This document shows, one piece after another, positions 1 to 5,601 of a stretch of 8,509 nt of DNA (position 1 is the first letter of the stretch; every line of letters begins with the position of its first letter). The DNA is taken from assembly GCA_900556615.1 (NCBI GenBank), contig USPP01000051.1:1-8509 (forward strand), written 5' to 3'. Below the pieces are notes generated by a model that saw only the letters and a program-made list of their open reading frames with translations, ran no database searches and was not told the DNA's origin. Origin of the DNA: an uncultured Eubacteriales bacterium. GTDB taxonomy: Bacteria > Bacillota > Clostridia > Oscillospirales > CAG-272. The translations under genes were made by a program, and so were the position numbers.

Positions 1-15
1 ACGAAAAATCCGGCG

Positions 16-54
16 GCGCAACTGCACAACAATCATTGTGCGGTATTGCCTTAA
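16..54. repeat. 39-bp hairpin repeat, copy A
   Basis: This stretch recurs in the same orientation at 1381-1419 with only two differences (positions 25 and 30, C here and T there). It contains a perfect 6-bp hairpin, GCACAA (24-29) with TTGTGC (36-41), around a 6-base loop. A weaker outer 4-bp pairing joins GCAA (18-21) to TTGC (46-49). It lies just beyond the terminator of the CBM9-like gene. Its mobility and function are unknown; it could be a REP/MITE-like dispersed element or an end relic of a transposon. Confidence 0.75.
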
Positions 55-55
55 G

Positions 56-88
56 CAAAAGAACGCCACCCATTAAGGATGACGTTCT
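56..88 (-). terminator. Rho-independent terminator of the CBM9-like gene
   Basis: Read on the minus strand, AGAACGTCATCC pairs with GGGTGGCGTTCT over 12 bp (two U-G wobbles) around the 5-base loop UUAAU. A UUUU run and then GCUUAA follow (plus positions 60-88 for the stem-loop, about 56-60 for the U-run). It lies about 73 bases after the stop codon at 162-164, the expected place for ending the transcript of the surface-protein gene. The hairpin repeat copy A starts immediately beyond it. Confidence 0.85.
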
Positions 89-161
89 GAGGATATTATA
101 CTTCAGCCGAAAATTGCGTTTCACGGCTCTACAACTTCGTTGAAAACCTCTCTGTCCGCGA

Positions 162-1202
162 TTACTTTTTCTTCTTGACGATCACGATTACGACTACAAC
201 AATCGCGGCGGCGGCAATAACTACAATAGGAATCCATATCGGAAAACCTCCGTCGTCATCATCGCTCACATTGCCATTCTTGGTCTCGGTATTTTCTGCC
301 GTTACCTTAGATGTATCGGAGATTTCTGGATTTTTGGAGGTCTGAGGTTCCGTTGTTTGCGGCTCTGTTGCTTGAGGTTCCGTTGTTGGCAGCTCTGTTG
401 TTTGCGGTTCCGTTGTTTGAGGAGCCGTTTCTCCGTTTTCACCTACAAGTACAAGCTCTCCCAGATAAATCGTATCGGAATGTGCTAAACATTCTGCACA
501 ACTCCATTGTCTGATTGCGGTGCGTCCGGTTCCATCCTGATTGTCGTTAATCTGAAACTCTAATCCTATGGTAGTTCCGACATCTGCTGTAATTGTCTGA
601 AGCGGGAGAACCATTTCAAAACAATATCCGTAATTTGTGATAACTGCCTCCGCATTTACTTCGGTAGCTCCGCTACCCGCATACCATACGCCGCCCCATC
701 CGGATATGTAACCGTTTATATTTACGTTAAATATTCCGTTTCCGGGATATTTATTACCTTTTCCGACAGTATCATCTCTCATCGGTTCATGAAGGGCATT
801 GGATTCCGATATTTGAATATCTACGCTGTCTATATCGCAGTCCTCATAATTTGTTTTGCTTGCCTCTTTGTTGGGAGTAGTATCATATACTTCAACAAAG
901 AGATATAAGTGTTTTTCATCCCACATTACTCTTGCTTTTGCGGTAGCTACCGGATTGACTTCATTTGCCGCTTCCGTGGAAGTATTTGGAAAGATATTGC
1001 TTCCAAAATTAAGTACCTCCGCTACCTCGCATTCTTCCCACATCTCTTCCATTTCCCCGTCTATGTCTGGTACTTGGGTAATTTTCCGTGCGGTAAGACT
1101 TTTTGTATTTGCCGACACCGACATGGATACCGATAACAGCGACGCCATTATCATAAACGATAAAATAAACAAAAGCACTTTTTTCATTTTTTTAGTTTTC
1201 AT
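162..1202 (-). CDS. Membrane-anchored secreted CBM9-like carbohydrate-binding protein
   Basis: The protein has 346 residues from the ATG at 1202, chosen because AGGAG lies 7 bases upstream. An in-frame ATG at 1217 lies upstream of that AGGAG and has no site of its own. Residues 1-31 form a signal peptide (KKMKK followed by a hydrophobic core). Residues about 38-252 resemble the family 9 carbohydrate-binding/DOMON-like fold: a DGEMEEMW opening, then RVMWDEKHLYLFVEV, then DIDSVDIQI, then a late GLEFQINDN strand. A Thr/Glu/Pro/Gln stalk spans about 260-290, followed by an acidic SDDDDGG patch. A single hydrophobic helix (about 320-342) and a KKKK tail come last, so the C-terminus should be a cytoplasmic anchor with the binding domain outside. 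No catalytic domain is present. CBM9 domains in other proteins bind xylan or cellulose chain ends; the ligand here is unknown. The gene is monocistronic, with its own terminator, and is flanked by two direct hairpin repeats. Confidence 0.82.
   Translation of the reverse strand: MKTKKMKKVLLFILSFMIMASLLSVSMSVSANTKSLTARKITQVPDIDGEMEEMWEECEVAEVLNFGSNIFPNTSTEAANEVNPVATAKARVMWDEKHLYLFVEVYDTTPNKEASKTNYEDCDIDSVDIQISESNALHEPMRDDTVGKGNKYPGNGIFNVNINGYISGWGGVWYAGSGATEVNAEAVITNYGYCFEMVLPLQTITADVGTTIGLEFQINDNQDGTGRTAIRQWSCAECLAHSDTIYLGELVLVGENGETAPQTTEPQTTELPTTEPQATEPQTTEPQTSKNPEISDTSKVTAENTETKNGNVSDDDDGGFPIWIPIVVIAAAAIVVVVIVIVKKKK
343..432 (-). repeat. Three 30-bp tandem repeats encoding the stalk
   Basis: Three consecutive 30-base units start at 343, 373 and 403. 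The first two are nearly identical and the third is more degenerate. They lie in frame in the CBM9-like gene and encode ten-residue repeats of the type TTEPQTTEPQ, which form the extended linker between binding domain and membrane anchor. Because the unit length is a multiple of three, gain or loss of units by slippage would change stalk length without breaking the frame. Confidence 0.8.
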
Positions 1203-1293
1203 TTTGTTTCTCCTCATACAAGTAAGATGTAAACTGTAAAATTATTCTATCATAATATTCCAAAAAAATCCATTTGCATAATAGACAAATAAT

Positions 1294-1320
1294 ATTATAT
1301 ATTTTGTTGATTGTTCACAA
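1294..1320 (-). promoter_or_regulatory. Possible sigma-70-type promoter of the CBM9-like gene
   Basis: On the minus strand TTGTGA (1320-1315) is followed after 15 bases by a perfect TATAAT (1299-1294). The spacer is shorter than the usual 17 bases, so this is a candidate only. It would give a 5' leader of about 85 bases before the ATG at 1202. The whole leader is AT-rich and other -10-like hexamers (TATGAT, TAGAAT near 1245-1255) occur closer to the gene. Confidence 0.35.
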
Positions 1321-1524
1321 CTAATATAATTCAAAAGTGCATAATATGGGCGATATACCATGTTTTCTAAGGTATTCGCAGCGCAACTGTACAATAATCA
1401 TTGTGCGGTATTGCCTTAAAAACCATTTCGCAATTTCTGGTTTCCGTTGCATCGGTCTCAACGTTTCTTCCCTAATCCGTGCAAGTACAAATATCACGTA
1501 TTTTTTCGTTCTGTTTCCAAGCAT
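1321..1524 (-). CDS. Doubtful 67-residue ORF, no recognised family
   Basis: An open frame of 67 codons starts at an ATG (1524) and has a basic composition. Its centre is encoded by hairpin repeat copy B (LRQYRTMIIVQLR). No good ribosome binding site precedes the ATG, and a TAA sits three codons upstream in frame. The frame upstream of that TAA stays open for more than 20 codons, which could mean a broken gene, but I recognise no homologous family. It may equally be a chance ORF in an intergenic, repeat-containing region. Low confidence that it is translated. Confidence 0.15.
   Translation of the reverse strand: MLGNRTKKYVIFVLARIREETLRPMQRKPEIAKWFLRQYRTMIIVQLRCEYLRKHGISPILCTFELY
1381..1419. 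repeat. 39-bp hairpin repeat, copy B
   Basis: Same orientation as copy A at 16-54, with 37 of 39 bases identical. Here the stem GTACAAT (1389-1395) faces ATTGTGC (1400-1406) around AATC. The change corresponding to position 30 adds a T-A pair, and the one at position 25 turns a C-G pair into a U-G wobble in plus-strand RNA, so the hairpin is kept in both copies. It lies upstream of the likely promoter of the CBM9-like gene. Confidence 0.75.
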
Positions 1525-1641
1525 TTTGTTTTACCGACAAATAATTCGTAAATCTACAACAGGGATATTTACTACATAGGGCTTCTTTCCTCTCTTTTTG
1601 CCAATTTTTATTTTACACTTAGAGTATCTATGGACACAAAT

Positions 1642-1714
1642 ACGGTGCTTGAAAACGAGAAAAAAGACAGAGAACGTAAAAAATTCACTGTCTTTTTCCT
1701 GTCGAGGGGACCGT
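1642..1714. repeat. Imperfect palindrome with a 10-bp perfect stem
   Basis: AAAAAGACAG (1661-1670) is the exact reverse complement of CTGTCTTTTT (1688-1697), with 17 bases between. Further out ACGGT (1642-1646) matches ACCGT (1710-1714), and the bases between show partial similarity. The stem with flanking A and T runs could act as a weak bidirectional terminator, but it is not next to any gene end. The nested dyad looks more like the remains of a small inverted-repeat element. Confidence 0.45.
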
Positions 1715-1855
1715 GTTCTATTTATTTCAAAACTATCCTTTAGAATACCCTCCTAAAGTCTGTGATTTCTTCGAATTTGCTCCGGAAAACAATCGATTTT
1801 TTTGTTTTATTGCAAAACGCTATACCGAGGAGGAGATATTTTTGACAATATTTCA

Positions 1856-2022
1856 TTAAGGGTGCCTCTAAAAAATCAATGTTCATAGGTGGCAAAGAGA
1901 TTTTTTCGTCAGTCAAAACAAAAATCCCGGAGACAGCGTATCCATCTGACAAGGATTTTGTGACGAATGACAGAAAACAGATCGAACCGTTTTGGGCAGT
2001 GATTTTTTAGAGGCACCCTTAA
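1856..2022. mobile_element. MITE-like element with 23-bp perfect terminal inverted repeats
   Basis: Positions 1856-1878 (starting TTAAGGGTGCCTCTAAAAAA) are the exact reverse complement of 2000-2022, giving a 167-bp element with perfect 23-bp ends. The outermost TTAA on each side may be a 4-bp target duplication, leaving 19-bp termini beginning GGGTGCCTCT. Four-base YTAR target sites are known for IS5-group elements, so an IS5-like parent is a reasonable guess but is inference. The interior has no transposase; only a short open frame (1740-1952, minus) starts inside it and runs out of the left end. It would need a transposase supplied elsewhere in the genome to move. Confidence 0.8.
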
Positions 2023-2126
2023 CACAAGAGATTTTTCTGACACAAATCTTGCCGGCAGAAGGCCGGTGCTGATATGGTAACAGCTAAAACGGAAAACAGC
2101 AAGGCAAAACCGACCGGGTTATAACC

Positions 2127-2154
2127 AAAAAGACGGATTTCCGACCGCCTTTTT
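2127..2154 (-). terminator. Rho-independent terminator of the recD2-to-GNAT gene run
   Basis: On the minus strand AAAAAGGCGG pairs with CCGTCTTTTT (one G-U wobble) around the 8-base loop TCGGAAAT, so a G/C-rich stem core is followed by five T. It lies 31 bases past the GNAT stop codon (2186-2188). The A-tract on the other side means it could also stop transcription arriving on the plus strand. Confidence 0.85.
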
Positions 2155-2185
2155 GTCCGGTTGGCGTTTAATGCGAAAACCGTTA

Positions 2186-2857
2186 TCACTGTTGTCTCTT
2201 CTCACAGACCACTCTCAGTTCTCTGACATTTCGGGTAAAACCAACCTTTTCAGCAATGCGAAGCGAGGGGATGTTTTGGTCCTCTGCTATGTATGTCACC
2301 GAGATTCCGGGATCAAGAAGATAATAGGCAAGCGAAGCGATATTGGAAGCGGCGTAGCCGTGTCCGGTAAAGCCTTCCGCGGTTTCGACCCCGATGTCGA
2401 TGACTTTGCTGTCGGGAGCATGCGGGTTTTCCGATGCAGCCGAAACGATTTTTCCGTCAATGACAGTTCCAAAGCAAAGAAGCCCTTCTCCGAGGGGATC
2501 CGGTTCACAGTCAGTTAGATTTTCATAGCTGTGTTGGGGAAGAAGCGGTTCTGTAGAGGGAAGAATCAAGGCTTTGTTCAGCTTTTCTTTTTTGTCAATA
2601 TGAAACTCGGTGCTGAATACGGTTTCGCTTTCATATCCCAGACTCTTCAGTCTCGAAAACAGCATTTCAGATAATCTAACCTTGGTTTGGTTTGTAAATA
2701 TTTCCTCCGCCGGAAGCGATTCAAGATATTCTGCCGCGTCGAGTGTTTCAGGGAAAGAGGTAACAGTTCTGTCTCCATCAACTGTAAGGATTAATCCTAG
2801 CGGAAGAATCAGATCCCAATTTCCGATCAGTCCGCTGCTTTCCTCTTGAATGATCAT
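2186..2857 (-). CDS. GNAT-family N-acetyltransferase
   Basis: A 223-residue protein whose C-terminal half has the GCN5-related acetyltransferase core. A beta strand IDIGVET (153-159) leads into GFTGHGYAAS (162-171), the acetyl-CoA pyrophosphate-binding loop of motif A (Q/R-x-x-G-x-G/A type). NIPSLRIAEKVGF (195-207) is the motif B helix and following strand. The layout resembles the Firmicutes GNAT_acetyltran type (PF12746-like), in which a poorly conserved N-terminal domain precedes the catalytic part. It would transfer an acetyl group from acetyl-CoA to an amine; the substrate cannot be told. No signal peptide, so cytoplasmic. The ATG at 2857 overlaps the stop of the DUF4886 gene as ATGA, with AAAGG 7 bases upstream inside that gene, which points to coupled translation. 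It is the last gene before the terminator at 2127-2154. Confidence 0.85.
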   Translation of the reverse strand: MIIQEESSGLIGNWDLILPLGLILTVDGDRTVTSFPETLDAAEYLESLPAEEIFTNQTKVRLSEMLFSRLKSLGYESETVFSTEFHIDKKEKLNKALILPSTEPLLPQHSYENLTDCEPDPLGEGLLCFGTVIDGKIVSAASENPHAPDSKVIDIGVETAEGFTGHGYAASNIASLAYYLLDPGISVTYIAEDQNIPSLRIAEKVGFTRNVRELRVVCEKRQQ

Positions 2858-3603
2858 AAGTATACCTTTCTGCTGTAAACCTCATAAACGGTTTCTCTGA
2901 CCAGCTGCGCTATATCAGGGGCTGTTCCCTCCGGCGCAAAGGTATTTCCTCTTACATCATTTCCTGTAACGGCAGTATAGTAGGAGAGTGCTGCGGCGAG
3001 CCGTCCGTAGGTCAAGCTGAGATGAAGTCCGTCGCGGTTCAGGCTGATGCCGCCGTTTTCATAATCAAAAGGCTTTTTTGCCCGAAGCGCCTGTATAACT
3101 TCGCCTGTTCTTATCATACCGGTTTTCAGCCTTGAGGCAACACGGAAAGAGGCGGAAAATATTGCCTCGAACATTTTTTCCTGTGAAAAGGAATAGGCAT
3201 TGAACCATTCATTCCGGAAATCTCTTTCGTAAGCCCATGTTTGATGAAAATAGAATTTTGAATCAGGAGATAAGCTTTTCGCAAAGGCAAGAAGCTGTTC
3301 GGCATAAGGGAAAAAAGAGTCGAGAATGCCGCTGAAGCGGCTTGCTTGCTGAATCGTTATGATGTCCCAGTGGTTTTCTTTAAGAACTTCTTCGGAGGTT
3401 ACCCTTCTGTCAGTGAGAATCCCGTTTTCTTCGTAAATGTATGAGGCGCGATTGTTTTCAAGGTTATCAATATGCTTTTCAAGAGAGCATCCTCCTTCAA
3501 ACAGATTGACGGCATTGATGTGTACGTTGTCTGCGGCAGCAACTTGGCTGAGAAGCGCGGTTGCATCGTCTGAATAGCTGTTTCCGATGGCGAGAAGATT
3601 CAT
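2854..3603 (-). CDS. DUF4886 protein, SGNH-like hydrolase fold
   Basis: A 249-residue protein starting AIGNSYSDD, the GDS-like block I of SGNH/GDSL hydrolases, with Ser9 as the candidate nucleophile. GGCS (37-40) fits block II, WDIITIQQAS (79-88) the central block, and RDGLHLS (190-196) the terminal D-x-x-H, giving Asp191 and His194 as the rest of the triad. HQTWAY (120-125) is typical of DUF4886 members. Length agrees with the family. There is no signal peptide, so a cytoplasmic esterase or deacetylase is likely; the substrate is unknown. The start is well set: AAGGAG lies 6 bases before the ATG at 3603. It follows the MreB-like gene after 72 bases with no visible terminator and overlaps the GNAT gene by 4 bases. 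A hydrolase coupled to an acetyltransferase could act on related acyl groups, but that is inference. Confidence 0.85.
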   Translation of the reverse strand: MNLLAIGNSYSDDATALLSQVAAADNVHINAVNLFEGGCSLEKHIDNLENNRASYIYEENGILTDRRVTSEEVLKENHWDIITIQQASRFSGILDSFFPYAEQLLAFAKSLSPDSKFYFHQTWAYERDFRNEWFNAYSFSQEKMFEAIFSASFRVASRLKTGMIRTGEVIQALRAKKPFDYENGGISLNRDGLHLSLTYGRLAAALSYYTAVTGNDVRGNTFAPEGTAPDIAQLVRETVYEVYSRKVYL

Positions 3604-3675
3604 TTTATTCTCCTTTTTATTTTTAATTGATTACCTTATTCTTAATAAACAGATAGAAAACAGTATGGCGTTATT

Positions 3676-4611
3676 CTATTCTCTTTCGATGATAGCGGAA
3701 AGTCCTCTTATAACAGCGAGTTCGGGATCGGGAGATATTTCGACGGGGATACAGACGATCGGCGCAAGAGCGGGAGCGAGCGCGCGGAGCCGTGCGCCTC
3801 CTCCGGTAAGGATCAGCTTATCGGGCTCAGAAGGAAGTGTTCTTACAAGAGCAATGATTTCGTCGGTAAGCTCGTCGAAAACCGGCTCCATCGCGGAGGA
3901 TATCTCTTCCTCTGTTACAGTAAGCACCTTGGGAAGTCCGACGGCATGGCGCATCACCCGAATATCGGTTTGTTTTTTTTCGGACGGAACCATGGTTCCG
4001 ATCTCTTTTTTTATTCTGTCCGCTTCCTCGTGAGTAAGCGACATATGATATTTTTTCATAACATAGGATATGATGGCTCTGTCAAATGCGGCTCCGGCAA
4101 ATTCACTGTGGGAAACCGCAGCTTCCTTTCCGCGGGAATAAGCTGCCATAGATGCCGTTTCATATCCGATATCGATAATCAGTGAGTCTCCGCTCCCTTT
4201 CAGGCTGCACCCCCTTGCGGCGGCATATAAGGAATTAACAACGAAAACGTCTCTTGCTCCTGCACGCTGAGCAGCATCCACGAACAGCCTTTCCGCTTCA
4301 TCGCCGCACCGCCCGGAAAGCGAGAGATAGACATCCGCGCCTTTCATTCGATTTTTTTTGAGTATGTAGGAGAATATGGCGACGGCTTGACCGGCGTCAG
4401 AAAGCTCTCCGCTGTCCGGAATAAGCTTGGATAAAAAAACAGTTCCGGGAGCGCCTGCGTCAAATCTTATCGCTTCGGTGCCGCAGGCGACAATTTTTCC
4501 ATTTTCGGTTATTGCCGTTACGGCGGGCTCCTCCGTTATCGAGGACGGTTCACCGGGGATAACGGTTCGGATGAAACAGCTTCCGACATCAATTCCGATT
4601 TTTTTGATCAT
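3676..4611 (-). CDS. Divergent MreB-like actin-family protein
   Basis: A 311-residue protein from the ATG at 4611, chosen because AGGAGG lies 10 bases upstream with further SD purines (AGGAGGAG) and this ATG overlaps the comF stop as ATGA. A longer version would need a TTG at 4671 inside comF with no ribosome site. Whole-length resemblance to MreB is clear: phosphate-1 loop IGIDVGS (5-11), AAQRAGARDVFVV (113-125), phosphate-2 loop IIDIGYETAS (145-154), AAFDRAIISYVMKKYHMSL (174-192), GLPKVLTVTEEEI, and adenosine loop LILTGGGARLRAL (266-278). Key positions differ from typical MreB. The IEEPMAAAIG segment reads VVNSLYAAARG, so both glutamates are gone; DIGGGT reads DIGYET; AGDEFD reads AGAAFD. 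MreB forms membrane-bound filaments that guide wall synthesis. This copy may bind nucleotide without turning it over and is probably a paralogue with another role. Its position between comF and DUF4886, not beside mreC/mreD, fits that. Confidence 0.8.
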   Translation of the reverse strand: MIKKIGIDVGSCFIRTVIPGEPSSITEEPAVTAITENGKIVACGTEAIRFDAGAPGTVFLSKLIPDSGELSDAGQAVAIFSYILKKNRMKGADVYLSLSGRCGDEAERLFVDAAQRAGARDVFVVNSLYAAARGCSLKGSGDSLIIDIGYETASMAAYSRGKEAAVSHSEFAGAAFDRAIISYVMKKYHMSLTHEEADRIKKEIGTMVPSEKKQTDIRVMRHAVGLPKVLTVTEEEISSAMEPVFDELTDEIIALVRTLPSEPDKLILTGGGARLRALAPALAPIVCIPVEISPDPELAVIRGLSAIIERE

Positions 4612-5369
4612 GGTTTCTCCTCCTTTATATGATAAGACGGTGTTTTGATATTTTTTGAAGCGCTCAGACAAAAAACACTTTCCGCTCCTGCTTCTTTAAG
4701 CAGGCAGGTACAGGCGTTAACCGTAGCCCCGGTTGTTACGATATCGTCGATCAGGATTATGTTTTTCCCTGCGATTAGATTTTTACGGTCGGACAGCCGG
4801 AAATTTTTTTCTGCGTTTGTGCTCCTCATTGCTTCTCCGAGATTTTTTTGCTCATAGGAAAATCTTCTGTGACGGATCAGTTCGACACATTGAATTCCCG
4901 AAACCTTCGAAAATTCTTTTGCAAGTTCTTCGGCTTGGTCAAGACCTTTTCTGACAACTTTTTCAGGCGCGCGGGGAACATAGGTGATCAGAGAATTTTC
5001 CGTCAGTATATGATTGATTTTTGCTGTTTCAAGCATCGCCGCGGCAATTTCTTTAAAAACCGCGCAGACACGACGGTTTTTACAGCATAGAATCATTTTT
5101 CTTGTGATTCCACTCTCTTTATCGTAAGGAAGCGAATAGGCAAAGCCATCAGGGAGAAAACCCTTCGGCTTACATATGCAGAACGAATACTCTTTTCCGC
5201 ATACCGGACACGGTTTTGAGATCTCCGACAGAAATTTTTGGCGGCAGACAGGACAGAGAACACGGCTTTGTCTGCGGTTATCTATTGTTTCTCCGCAACC
5301 GATGCACTTCGGTGGGAAAAAGATATCGCAGGCAGCAGTAAAGAACCTTTTCAGAGATTTACTTTTCAT
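4608..5369 (-). CDS. comF: ComF family protein (competence/phosphoribosyltransferase-like)
   Basis: A 253-residue protein with the full ComF layout. The N-terminus has paired cysteines: C22/C25, C39/C42, C54/C57 and C64/C66, forming probable zinc sites. The C-terminal phosphoribosyltransferase-type domain carries RKGLDQAEELA (140-150), the QKNLGEAMRSTNAEKNF segment (174-190) and the PRPP-loop IILIDDIVTTGAT (204-216). In naturally competent bacteria ComF is needed for uptake or handling of single-stranded transforming DNA; its enzymatic activity is not settled. Proteins of this family are common in Firmicutes not known to be competent, so natural transformation cannot be concluded. The only usable ATG is at 5369; the AAAGGAG upstream lies 14 bases away, further than ideal, with only GGAAA nearer, so translation may be weak. 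The stop overlaps the MreB-like start by four bases. Confidence 0.92.
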   Translation of the reverse strand: MKSKSLKRFFTAACDIFFPPKCIGCGETIDNRRQSRVLCPVCRQKFLSEISKPCPVCGKEYSFCICKPKGFLPDGFAYSLPYDKESGITRKMILCCKNRRVCAVFKEIAAAMLETAKINHILTENSLITYVPRAPEKVVRKGLDQAEELAKEFSKVSGIQCVELIRHRRFSYEQKNLGEAMRSTNAEKNFRLSDRKNLIAGKNIILIDDIVTTGATVNACTCLLKEAGAESVFCLSASKNIKTPSYHIKEEKP

Positions 5370-5515
5370 TTTCCGTGGAAAAGCTCCTTTCGGTATATCA
5401 GTAGCCGATTGTAAAGGTCAGCAATATAATTCCATTCTGTTTTTCAGCGGATTTTTCGATGAAAAAACACTTTTAAGACAAACAAAGCGAGGTTGCACGC
5501 TGAGAGAACGAGTCT

Positions 5516-5589
5516 AAAATCCGTAATTTGGGTGCGGCGATAAGCGTGCGTAAACCTGCCGCAGCGTAACCGACGTAAAACGGAGTTTT
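5516..5589 (-). other. Large dyad structure in the recD2-comF spacer
   Basis: The 232-base gap (5370-5601) holds nested pairing. AAAATCCGT (5516-5524) pairs with ACGGAGTTTT (5580-5589) with a single bulge, and TGCGGC (5533-5538) pairs with GCCGCA (5558-5563) inside it, with near-repeats GTTACGC and GTTTACGC on the minus strand. In the transcript the outer stem ends in only four U, so it is a poor standard terminator. It might be a processing site, attenuator or complex terminator between recD2 and comF. I see no known riboswitch pattern in it and no small ORF with a good start in the gap. Confidence 0.4.
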
Positions 5590-5601
5590 ATAATCGCTAT
5601 A

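Larger units (their letters stand above)
1203..2185. other. AT-rich intergenic stretch with repeat relics, no convincing gene
   Basis: This long gap between the GNAT gene stop and the CBM9-like gene start is visibly AT-richer than the coding regions. It holds the probable promoter of the CBM9-like gene, hairpin repeat copy B (1381-1419), a doubtful 67-codon ORF (1321-1524), an imperfect palindrome (about 1642-1714), the MITE-like element (1856-2022) and the operon terminator (2127-2154). A short dyad at 2051-2067 (GCCGGC and GCCGGT around AGAAG) adds one more small hairpin. I see no tRNA, and no transposase reading frame survives. Confidence 0.7.

Noticed and set aside
363..377. LPTTE in the stalk as a sortase signal
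   Set aside because: It is not LPXTG, lies in the middle of the repeats and is not followed directly by a hydrophobic helix; the protein ends in its own membrane anchor.
1203..1217. Upstream in-frame ATG at 1217 as the start of the CBM9-like gene
   Set aside because: The AGGAG sequence lies downstream of that ATG and at proper distance from the ATG at 1202, which also gives a normal signal peptide start.
16..1419. CRISPR or composite transposon defined by the two 39-bp repeats
   Set aside because: Only two copies lie more than 1.3 kb apart, with no spacer array, no cas gene and no transposase between them.
1740..1952. 70-residue minus-strand ORF
   Set aside because: Its start and first third come from the MITE interior and left terminal repeat; there is no good ribosome site and no recognisable family.
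2153..2518. 121-residue plus-strand ORF
   Set aside because: Runs antisense through the GNAT gene and into the terminator hairpin, with low-quality composition; a shadow frame.
4612..4671. Longer MreB-like protein starting at 4671
   Set aside because: It would begin with TTG inside comF and add 20 residues not seen in MreB; the ATG at 4611 has a strong AGGAGG.
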